Both the position numbers and the translations under genes were made by a program. DNA of 6,271 nt from Methylococcaceae bacterium (lineage in GTDB: Bacteria; Pseudomonadota; Gammaproteobacteria; Methylococcales; Methylomonadaceae), in assembly GCA_021647145.1 (NCBI GenBank), contig JAKIVF010000155.1, positions 1 to 6,271 on the forward strand, read 5' to 3'. The notes under the pieces are model-generated. The model worked only from the letters and a program-made list of their open reading frames with translations. It was not told where the DNA came from and ran no database searches. How positions within the stretch are numbered: position 1 is the first letter of the stretch; the number at the start of each line of letters is the position of its first letter. Positions 1 through 5,823 of the stretch are shown here, one piece after another.

Positions 1-812
1 TGATTGTCGCTTTGACAGAGCAACAAGCAATTGATGCAGTTGAAGATATGTTATCTGGCAATAGTTTTGGAGATGCTGGTCATCGAGTTGTGATTGAAGA
101 ATTTTTAGAAGGGGAAGAAGCAAGCTTTATAGTGATTTCTGATGGTGAAAACGCTTTACCTATGGCAAGCTCACAAGATCATAAGGCAAGAGATAATGGA
201 GATAAAGGCCCTAATACGGGTGGAATGGGTGCTTATTCTCCAGCGCCTATTGTAACACCTGAAATCCATAAGAAAGTAATGGACAAGGTGATAAATCCAA
301 CCTTAAAAGGGATGCGTACTGATGGTGTTCCATATACTGGTTTTCTGTATGCCGGATTAATGATTAGTAAAAAGGGCGAGATTAAGGTATTGGAATTCAA
401 TTGCCGTTTTGGAGATCCTGAGACACAGCCTATTATGATGCGTCTTAAAAATAATTTAGCAGATTTGTGTTTAGCAGCATTGGATAAAAACCTTAATGAA
501 ATTGAAACAAAATGGGATGAGCGTCCTGCTCTTGGTGTTGTATTAGCTGCTGGAGGTTATCCGGGTGACTATAATAAGGGTGATATTATTTCGGGCTTAC
601 CCACTGAAAATTCAATGGATAGTAAAGTTTTTCATGCAGGAACTGCTCAGAAGGAAGGAAATGTTGTTACTTCAGGAGGTCGTGTGTTGTGCGCATGTGC
701 ATTAGGCAAGGATATAGCTGACGCACAAAAAAAAGCCTATCAATTAACAGAGAAAATTAAATGGAATAACTCTTTTTATAGGACAGATATTGGGTTTAAA
801 GCGATAAACTAA
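1..812 (+). CDS. purD: Phosphoribosylamine-glycine ligase (GAR synthetase), 5'-truncated by window edge
   Basis: PurD catalyses the second step of de novo purine synthesis in the cytoplasm: phosphoribosylamine + glycine + ATP gives glycinamide ribonucleotide. The visible 269 codons (first full codon at base 3) match the C-terminal two thirds of the roughly 430-residue family. The frame is open to the left edge and begins with I-V-A, as in the family's G-V-I-V-A segment, so the TTG at base 12 is not the real start. The ATP-grasp domain shows VIEEFLEGEEASF, then GPNTGGMGAYSP (bases 207-242) and the Mg-binding EFNCRFGDPETQP (393-431). The C-terminal domain shows GVVLAAGGYPGDY, KVFHAGT and GGRVLCACALG. 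The gene ends with TAA at 810-812. It converges with the tlpA-like gene and is functionally unrelated to the other genes here. Nothing looks broken; only the start is missing. Confidence 0.97.
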   Translation, partial: IVALTEQQAIDAVEDMLSGNSFGDAGHRVVIEEFLEGEEASFIVISDGENALPMASSQDHKARDNGDKGPNTGGMGAYSPAPIVTPEIHKKVMDKVINPTLKGMRTDGVPYTGFLYAGLMISKKGEIKVLEFNCRFGDPETQPIMMRLKNNLADLCLAALDKNLNEIETKWDERPALGVVLAAGGYPGDYNKGDIISGLPTENSMDSKVFHAGTAQKEGNVVTSGGRVLCACALGKDIADAQKKAYQLTEKIKWNNSFYRTDIGFKAIN

Positions 813-838
813 AAAAAAGAGCGAATTAAAAGATGCTC
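811..838 (-). terminator. Weak intrinsic terminator-like hairpin at the convergent gene ends
   Basis: Read on the - strand, GAGC (835-838) can pair with GCTC (819-822) across a 12-nt AT-rich loop, followed directly by eight T (complement of A at 811-818). This is the right order and position to end transcription of the dsbD/tlpA-like genes, just past the tlpA stop. The stem is only 4 bp, so it may be inefficient. It overlaps the purD stop codon. On the + strand the stem gains a G-T pair but has no T run after it, so it would not serve purD. Confidence 0.35.
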
Positions 839-839
839 G

Positions 840-1355
840 TTATAAATACGGTGTTATTATTTCTATCACTTTTTCTCTATCAATTTCACCCGGTTGTCTG
901 TGAAAAATTTCTCCCTGTGGATTAACAAATACTGTAAATGGAACGGCTCTAATAATATTTCCTAGCTGATGTGATAATGCAGCACCTTCATTGTCCCCAA
1001 TTAAAATGGGATAGTTAATTTTAATTGACTCCAAATATTCAATAGCTGTTTGTTGGTCATCTAGTGCAATACCAATGAACTGTACATTTTTTGCTTTAAA
1101 TTCATCTTGTAGTTTAATAAATTCTGGTATTTCTTTTAGACAGGGTGGGCACCAAGTAGCCCAGAAATTAATAATGATTATTTTGCCTTTCCATTCATTA
1201 ATATTCCGTTGCTGAGCCTTTATGTCTGGTAAGCTAAATTCTATTACTGGGGTATTGAGTTGTTTATTTTCAGCATTAGATAACTGATTAACAAAAAAAC
1301 CTCCGCCCATAGCAGTGATAGCCACAAAAAAAATAATGAGTGTGTTTTTATTCAT
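840..1355 (-). CDS. Membrane-anchored TlpA-like thioredoxin-family thiol:disulfide protein
   Basis: This 171-residue protein has an N-terminal hydrophobic signal-anchor (about residues 5-22, after MNKN) and a periplasm-facing thioredoxin fold. The redox motif is W-C-P-P-C (Cys69 and Cys72) after the strand IIIINFWAT. The cis-proline loop is at Pro139 (AVPFT), followed by VNPQGEI. This is the TlpA/ResA pattern: such proteins reduce disulfides in apocytochrome c or other periplasmic targets. CcmG is the nearest alternative, but its typical GxPE-type motif is not visible. The ATG at 1355 is chosen because it places the signal-anchor at the N-terminus. A start at 1409 would add 18 residues lying wholly within the dsbD 3' end. 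There is no clear Shine-Dalgarno; the dsbD stop is only 4 nt upstream, so translation is probably coupled. DsbD is its likely electron donor. The exact client is unknown. Confidence 0.88.
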   Translation of the reverse strand: MNKNTLIIFFVAITAMGGGFFVNQLSNAENKQLNTPVIEFSLPDIKAQQRNINEWKGKIIIINFWATWCPPCLKEIPEFIKLQDEFKAKNVQFIGIALDDQQTAIEYLESIKINYPILIGDNEGAALSHQLGNIIRAVPFTVFVNPQGEIFHRQPGEIDREKVIEIITPYL

Positions 1356-1359
1356 AATA

Positions 1360-3579
1360 TTAGAGGCTGTTAAGGGTTGATAAAAATGCTGCACTCTTTT
1401 GATAGCCAATGACTCTAGATGCTTTTCTTTCTAGTTTATCCGAGCCAAAAAAGATAATAGCAGGAGGCCCTATTAGGCCAAAATGTTGTAATAAAGCTTT
1501 ATCATCTGCTGAATTTTTAGTAACATCTGCTTGGATCAAGATAAAATTTGATAGTTTTTGTTGAACTTTTTCATCTGTAAAAGTATAGGCTTCCATTTCT
1601 TTACAAGAAATACACCAGTCAGCATAAAAATCTAGCATAACCCTCTGGTCACTGATTCTGGCCTGTTCAAGCACTTGTTCTAATTCAGCAAGAGAAGCAA
1701 TTCTTTTAAAGGAAAGTCCTTGCTCTGTTTTTGAAGAATCTTTAATACTGCCCATTCCACTTAAAGGTTGTAGTGGATTAGTATTTCCCATACTCAAGCC
1801 AATGAGCAATAAAACACCATAAATCAGCATTATTAAACCCACTCCTTTCCATAATTTAAACCAGCCTGAAATGTTTTCTGGAAGTGAGTCAACCGCCCGT
1901 AGGTAAATCGCAGAGATAATAAGCAAAATAGCTGTTAGAAACATGGTGATTGAGGCGGGTAAAACACGATCTAGCATCCAGACAGAGACTGCTAGCATAA
2001 TAACGCCAAAAATGGCTTTGGTTGAATTTAACCATTGTCCTGCTTTTGGAAGTAGAGAGCCGGCAGATGCTCCTAATAACAAAAGAGGTGTGCCCATAGC
2101 AAAACCCATGACAAATAACGCTGAACCACCCAGAACTACATTGCCTGTTTGACCGATATAAATAAGTGCTCCAGCTAAAGGTGCTGCCACGCAAGGGCCA
2201 ACGATAAGTGATGAGAATGCGCCCATAATAGCAGCACCTATATAGGAGCCATCGCGGTGCTTATCACTAGAATTATGAAGTTTAGCTTGCAAAGGTTTAG
2301 GTAATTCCAGGTTGTAAAAGCCAAACATGGATAAAGAAAGTAGAATAAAAATCCCACTAAAAATAGCTATTACCCAAGGCTCTTGAAAGATAACTTGTAA
2401 ATTACTGCCAAATAAAGCCGCTAATATGCCAAATAGAGTGTAGGTTAATGCAGATGCGAATACGAAGCTTAGAGAAAGTAAGAATGCTTTTCGAGTGGAG
2501 ACGTGCTCCCCTTGCCCAACAATAATACCAGATAAAATAGGTATCATTGGAAAAATACAAGGTGTAAAAGCTAACAAAAGTCCAAAGCCAAAAAAGCTAA
2601 GTAATGTCAATCCAAGAGAATCGTTTTGTAAAGATTGAAATATTTGGTCTTGCTCCGATATTTTTTTGGGGGGGTTAACAGCACTTTTAGTTATTGTTAG
2701 GGCTTCAGGAAGTTGTATTTCAATACTACTTTCCATTGGGGGGTAGCAGACACCACGATCTGCACAGCCCTGATATTTTGCTAATAATGTAATTGAATGC
2801 GCTTTTTTATCAGTACGAACAAGGGGGATATCAAAATTGAGTTCATTATGAAATATTTGTACGTCACCAAATGATTCATCATGGTAAGGCTTGCCTTGGG
2901 GAAGTGTTATTGGTCCGAGTTGTGTTGAGGTTCTGTTTACCAAAGATAGTTTTGTTTTCTCTTTATACAGATAATAGCCATCAGCAATCATCCAATTTAC
3001 ATGGAGAGTATTAGAATCTTTAATCGTGGCAAAAAATTGAAAAGCTTGGTCTCCTGGAAGTAATTTATCTTGGAATAAATTAAGTTTTAAATCATTAAAA
3101 CCTTTAATTAACTGATTAATAGATTTGGAACTTGTGGAAGAGTTGGATAAAGGTAAATCAAGTGTAATTGTTTTCTGCTGCGGAGGGTAACAGACACCGC
3201 TTTCAGAACACCCTTGGTATTTCACCAAGATATTAATAGAAGGTAAAGATTTACTATTGATAACAGGAACAGATAGATTGAGTTGTTTGGTATAAATAAC
3301 CATATCACCAAAAAACTCATCATGTTTTGGCTTTCCTTCTGGCATTTTTACTTTTCCAAGTTTGATGCTATCAGTCTTGGAAATAATTTTAGTTTTACTT
3401 TGGTACAAGTAATATCCATCGGCTATTGCCCATGATACTTCTATTTGTTCTGTGGAAATGGCTTTAGCAGAAACCGTAAAAGCCTTATCGGCAGGCAATA
3501 AATCATTAAAGCCTAAAGCTAGAGTTTGTTGGGTGAAGAGTAGAAAAAAATTAAGGAAAAGTGAGTAGATAAAAGGCAT
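1360..3579 (-). CDS. dsbD: Thiol:disulfide interchange protein DsbD with two tandem N-terminal alpha domains
   Basis: DsbD is an inner-membrane protein that moves electrons from cytoplasmic thioredoxin to periplasmic thiol proteins. The 739 residues contain a signal peptide (about 1-21), alpha domain copy 1 (about 27-143, Cys124/Cys130 in YQGC-x5-CYPP), alpha domain copy 2 (about 173-291, Cys272/Cys278), a Lys/Pro-rich linker (about 298-312), a polytopic membrane domain (about 322-596, with redox Cys341 in FTPC and Cys463 in GPC), and a C-terminal thioredoxin-like gamma domain (about 620-739, W-C-I-S-C at 655-659, probable cis-Pro706). All catalytic cysteines expected from E. coli DsbD are present. 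E. coli DsbD has about 565 residues and one alpha domain, so the second copy is the main oddity. ATG 3579 is preferred over TTG 3591 because it has a spaced Shine-Dalgarno and starts directly at the signal peptide. The gene lies 85 bp after pqqE and 4 nt before the tlpA-like gene. Confidence 0.95.
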   Translation of the reverse strand: MPFIYSLFLNFFLLFTQQTLALGFNDLLPADKAFTVSAKAISTEQIEVSWAIADGYYLYQSKTKIISKTDSIKLGKVKMPEGKPKHDEFFGDMVIYTKQLNLSVPVINSKSLPSINILVKYQGCSESGVCYPPQQKTITLDLPLSNSSTSSKSINQLIKGFNDLKLNLFQDKLLPGDQAFQFFATIKDSNTLHVNWMIADGYYLYKEKTKLSLVNRTSTQLGPITLPQGKPYHDESFGDVQIFHNELNFDIPLVRTDKKAHSITLLAKYQGCADRGVCYPPMESSIEIQLPEALTITKSAVNPPKKISEQDQIFQSLQNDSLGLTLLSFFGFGLLLAFTPCIFPMIPILSGIIVGQGEHVSTRKAFLLSLSFVFASALTYTLFGILAALFGSNLQVIFQEPWVIAIFSGIFILLSLSMFGFYNLELPKPLQAKLHNSSDKHRDGSYIGAAIMGAFSSLIVGPCVAAPLAGALIYIGQTGNVVLGGSALFVMGFAMGTPLLLLGASAGSLLPKAGQWLNSTKAIFGVIMLAVSVWMLDRVLPASITMFLTAILLIISAIYLRAVDSLPENISGWFKLWKGVGLIMLIYGVLLLIGLSMGNTNPLQPLSGMGSIKDSSKTEQGLSFKRIASLAELEQVLEQARISDQRVMLDFYADWCISCKEMEAYTFTDEKVQQKLSNFILIQADVTKNSADDKALLQHFGLIGPPAIIFFGSDKLERKASRVIGYQKSAAFLSTLNSL
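2661..2674 (-). repeat. C7A7 homopolymer tract inside dsbD linker
   Basis: The + strand reads seven T then seven G; on the coding strand this is seven C then seven A, encoding Asn-Pro-Pro-Lys-Lys (residues 302-306). It sits in the linker between the second periplasmic alpha domain and the first membrane helix. Adjoining homopolymers are prone to polymerase slippage. Loss or gain of one base leads to a stop after about 17 or 21 further codons, before the membrane domain. The frame is intact as given. Confidence 0.8.
2707..3501 (-). repeat. Intragenic tandem duplication of the DsbD alpha domain
   Basis: Two protein-level repeats lie in dsbD: copy 1 at about 3151-3501 (residues 27-143) and copy 2 at about 2707-3063 (residues 173-291). 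Both begin with LLP-x-D-x-AF and share IADGYYLY, GKP-x-HDE-x-FGD and KYQGC-x3-GVCYPP, and both end in a leucine-proline pair. Aligned by eye they are about 45% identical over about 119 positions with two single-residue gaps. A GFNDL element precedes each copy (residues 23-27 and 160-164), suggesting that the duplicated unit began there. The divergence implies an old duplication, not an assembly artefact. Confidence 0.92.
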
Positions 3580-3581
3580 AA

Positions 3582-3589
3582 TCCTATCC
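3582..3589 (-). promoter_or_regulatory. Shine-Dalgarno region deciding the dsbD start
   Basis: On the - strand the sequence before ATG 3579 reads GGATAGGA then TT. The GGA at 3589-3587 sits 7 nt before the ATG, a normal spacing, and the AGGA at 3585-3582 is closer, at 2 nt. This purine-rich stretch would be coding sequence if the upstream TTG at 3591 were used, which favours the ATG. Confidence 0.5.
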
Positions 3590-3664
3590 AATGCAAATAT
3601 TCTGAGGGAGCGAGCGCTAAATAGGGACAGTAGTTATTTTTGTTAGTTCATAAAGCATAAAGTC

Positions 3665-4819
3665 TCATCCGTTTAAGTTATCTTTTTCAGGCTTAACGTA
3701 TAGCTTGGAGTTTTTACTATTTCGAAAAATAAGAGGTTTTTCATTTTCAGATAATGCACTTGCCTTTGCTGAATCTAAAGCTTCCTGAATAACATGATGT
3801 TCAGGTGATTTACTACAGACTGGGTCAGCATTATACATATCGCCAGTTAGCATATAGGCTTGACAGTGGCAGCCACCAAAATCTTTTTCTTTTTCGTCAC
3901 AGCTGCGACAAGGTTCTTTCATCCAGTCATCACCCCGAAAGAAATTGAAAGCTTTAGATTCTTTCCAAATTTCTTCAATACTGTACTTATTTACACTTGG
4001 GCAATCCAAGCCGGGTAAATCTCGAGCAGAATGGCAAGGTAAAGCAATACCATCAGGAGCAATAGTCAAAAAAGTTGTACCCCAGCCATTCATGCAGGCT
4101 TTGGGGCGGTCTTCGTAATAATCAGGGATAACATAATAGATTTTCATCTTATCCTTAACTTTTTCTTTGTAGGCCTGAGCTATTGATTCGGCTTCATCAA
4201 ACTGTTCTTTTGTCGGCAATAATAAATCTCTATTTGCATGCGCCCAACCGTAATATTGGGTGTTTGCAAGCTCTAAGTAGTCTGCGCCTAATTCTTCCGC
4301 CATTTCCAGAATTTGAGGCATTTGATGTATGTTTTCACGGTGGATAACGACGCATAACACCATAGGATAACCCAGATTTTTAACTAAATGGGCAACTTGT
4401 TTCTTGGTTTCATAAGATTTAGTGCCGGCTAAATAATCGTTAAGCTCTTGAGTGCTGGCCTGAATACTAATTTGAATATGGTCTAATCCAGCATGTTTTA
4501 GCTGAGCTATCTTTTCTTCAGTGAGTCCATAACCCGATGTAATCAGGTTTGAATAATAACCTAATTGTTGAGCATGCAAGACAAGTTCAACTAAGTCAGG
4601 ACGTGTTAGAGGTTCTCCTCCAGAAAAGCCTAATTGTACAGCACCCATTTTTCGAGCTTCACTTAAAACACGTTTCCAGTCTTCAGTGCTTATTTCGGTA
4701 CTATGTTTAGTATAATCCAATGGATTAGAACAATAAGGGCATTGTAACGGGCATTTATAGGTTAGTTCTGCTAACAACCAACGTGGAGGTGTAATATTAA
4801 AGTTGTTCGATCCAGCCAT
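3665..4819 (-). CDS. pqqE: PQQ biosynthesis radical SAM/SPASM enzyme PqqE
   Basis: PqqE is a cytoplasmic radical S-adenosylmethionine enzyme that forms the carbon-carbon bond between a glutamate and a tyrosine side chain of the PqqA peptide, the first committed step to PQQ. The 384-residue product is of normal family length. The CX3CX2C motif that holds the SAM-binding [4Fe-4S] cluster is Cys23, Cys27, Cys30, followed by the GGEP motif (67-70). The C-terminal SPASM region carries Cys242 (ACMNGWG), Cys262 (LPCHSA), Cys273, Cys304, Cys307, Cys317, Cys319 and Cys335. Asp313 in the DFGGC motif matches, by my recollection, the unusual aspartate ligand of an auxiliary cluster in the Methylorubrum enzyme. 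The ATG at 4819 has a good AGAGGTGG ribosome site 9 nt upstream, and the coding region overlaps the end of pqqD by 23 bp. Residues after about 343 form a poorly conserved polar tail. Confidence 0.98.
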   Translation of the reverse strand: MAGSNNFNITPPRWLLAELTYKCPLQCPYCSNPLDYTKHSTEISTEDWKRVLSEARKMGAVQLGFSGGEPLTRPDLVELVLHAQQLGYYSNLITSGYGLTEEKIAQLKHAGLDHIQISIQASTQELNDYLAGTKSYETKKQVAHLVKNLGYPMVLCVVIHRENIHQMPQILEMAEELGADYLELANTQYYGWAHANRDLLLPTKEQFDEAESIAQAYKEKVKDKMKIYYVIPDYYEDRPKACMNGWGTTFLTIAPDGIALPCHSARDLPGLDCPSVNKYSIEEIWKESKAFNFFRGDDWMKEPCRSCDEKEKDFGGCHCQAYMLTGDMYNADPVCSKSPEHHVIQEALDSAKASALSENEKPLIFRNSKNSKLYVKPEKDNLNG

Positions 4820-5069
4820 TTTTTAATGCCACCTCTAAGAAATTATTGATATCGTCTTTTAAATCACTAGCTGAAAAAATTTCTTCTAACTCTGCAACTA
4901 TCTGGTTAAGATTTCGTGAGCCATCACATAATTGCAGTATTTCAGCCGAACTTTCATTGAGTTCTACCAAGCCTTCAGGATAAAGAATAACATATTTTTG
5001 TTGTGCCTCTTCCCATTGCAATCGATGCATGGGCGAGAATTTAATCAATAAGTTTGGGTCTATGCTCAT
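4797..5069 (-). CDS. pqqD: PQQ biosynthesis peptide chaperone PqqD
   Basis: PqqD is a small cytoplasmic protein of the RiPP recognition element fold. It binds the PqqA precursor peptide and delivers it to PqqE. The 90-residue product has the family's usual length and landmarks: P-x-H-R-L-Q-W near residues 13-19, YVILYPEGLVELNESSAEILQ (split here as YVILYPEGL, then VELNESSAEIL) in the central strands, and a LCDGSRNLNQIV turn and helix. ATG 5069 is preceded by GAAG about 7 nt upstream, a modest ribosome site. The 25-bp gap to pqqC and the 23-bp overlap with pqqE place it inside one operon. The overlap suggests that PqqD and PqqE are made in a coupled way, in keeping with their physical partnership. 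Confidence 0.97.
   Translation of the reverse strand: MSIDPNLLIKFSPMHRLQWEEAQQKYVILYPEGLVELNESSAEILQLCDGSRNLNQIVAELEEIFSASDLKDDINNFLEVALKNGWIEQL
4829..4836 (-). promoter_or_regulatory. Ribosome binding site of pqqE inside pqqD
   Basis: The - strand reads AGAGGTGG ending 9 nt before the pqqE ATG at 4819. It lies within the last codons of pqqD, so ribosomes translating pqqD pass over it. It is the strongest Shine-Dalgarno-like site I see in this gene cluster and fixes the pqqE start. Confidence 0.6.
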
Positions 5070-5094
5070 AGTGTTTCTTCATTCAAGCTAATAT

Positions 5095-5820
5095 TTATTT
5101 TTGAACATTAAAATATGGAGGCATGTCATTGACATAAGCCATATAAATGGCGTCAGCCATAGACCATAAAACATCCAGTTTAAATTGTAAGATTTCAACC
5201 ATACGATTTTGTTGTTCCCGAGTTTTATACCAGTCCAAAGTAATTTCCAAACCATGCTCAACATCTCGACGAGCCTCAGTCAGCCGCTTGCGAAAATAAG
5301 TATAACCTTGTTCGTTAATCCAGGGATACAGTTCAGGCCAATTATCTAAACGTTGTTTATGAATTTTGGGCGCAAACATTTCAGTTAAGGAAGAGCTGGC
5401 AGCTTCATGCCACTCTGCTCTTCTGGCAAAATTAACATAAGCATCAACTGCAAATCTAACAGCAGGCAGTACATGATCTAATGAGAGGGTTTCTTCGCGA
5501 GTTAATCCTACAGCAAGAGCTAGTTGTACCCATGCTTCAATACCGCCTTTATCACCTGGTTGACCATCATGGTCAAGAATTCGTTGTGTCCATATTGCCC
5601 GAGTTTCACGGTCAGGACAATTTGCAAGAATATTTGCATCCTTAATCGGGATCATTATTTGGTAATAAAACCGATTAGCGACCCAACCTTGTAATTGTTT
5701 TTGGTTTAGTTTTCCTTCATTCATCAAAGTGTGCATCGGATGGTGAATGTGATATTTATTTTCCATGCTACGCAATTTGGTTTCAAATTCTTTTCGAGAC
5801 CAAGGGTTTTGTTCTGACAT
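5095..5820 (-). CDS. pqqC: Pyrroloquinoline-quinone synthase PqqC
   Basis: PqqC is a cofactor-free, oxygen-using oxidase that carries out the last step of PQQ formation: ring closure and eight-electron oxidation of the intermediate AHQQ. The 241-residue, mostly helical protein is full length and aligns closely to family hallmarks: YHIHHP, QGWVANRFYYQ, IPIKDANILANCPDRE and QRILDHDG. The residues I recall as active-site positions in the Klebsiella enzyme fall at the same numbers here: His24, Arg50, Lys60, His84, His154, Tyr175, Arg179 and Lys214. No essential residue appears changed. The start ATG at 5820 lies 3 nt after the pqqB stop, and only a poor Shine-Dalgarno (GAATTG region) precedes it, so translation is probably coupled to pqqB. 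A 25-bp gap separates it from pqqD. Confidence 0.98.
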   Translation of the reverse strand: MSEQNPWSRKEFETKLRSMENKYHIHHPMHTLMNEGKLNQKQLQGWVANRFYYQIMIPIKDANILANCPDRETRAIWTQRILDHDGQPGDKGGIEAWVQLALAVGLTREETLSLDHVLPAVRFAVDAYVNFARRAEWHEAASSSLTEMFAPKIHKQRLDNWPELYPWINEQGYTYFRKRLTEARRDVEHGLEITLDWYKTREQQNRMVEILQFKLDVLWSMADAIYMAYVNDMPPYFNVQK

Positions 5821-5823
5821 AAT

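Noticed and set aside
1356..1409. Upstream start (1409) for the tlpA-like gene, adding 18 residues
   Set aside because: It would put the extra residues wholly over the dsbD 3' end and bury the signal-anchor. The ATG at 1355, directly before the hydrophobic segment and 4 nt after the dsbD stop, fits the family better.
1943..2152. A 69-codon open frame on the + strand inside dsbD
   Set aside because: It lies antisense to the well-conserved membrane domain and has no recognisable product or ribosome site.
1889..2194. A 101-codon open frame on the - strand inside dsbD
   Set aside because: It is an alternative frame over the DsbD membrane helices with no recognisable domain and a Ser/Cys/Arg-rich composition typical of shadow frames.
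3580..3591. TTG start at 3591 for dsbD
   Set aside because: It adds only four residues and would turn the likely Shine-Dalgarno into coding sequence. The ATG at 3579 begins a standard signal peptide.
3580..3664. Promoter or terminator in the pqqE-dsbD spacer
   Set aside because: I found no hairpin followed by a T run for pqqE and no convincing pair of -35 and -10 boxes for dsbD. The AGCGCT palindrome at 3613-3618 is too short to support a call.
5070..5094. A missed small gene (such as pqqA) in the pqqD-pqqC gap
   Set aside because: Twenty-five bases are too few. pqqA normally precedes pqqB and would be beyond the right edge.
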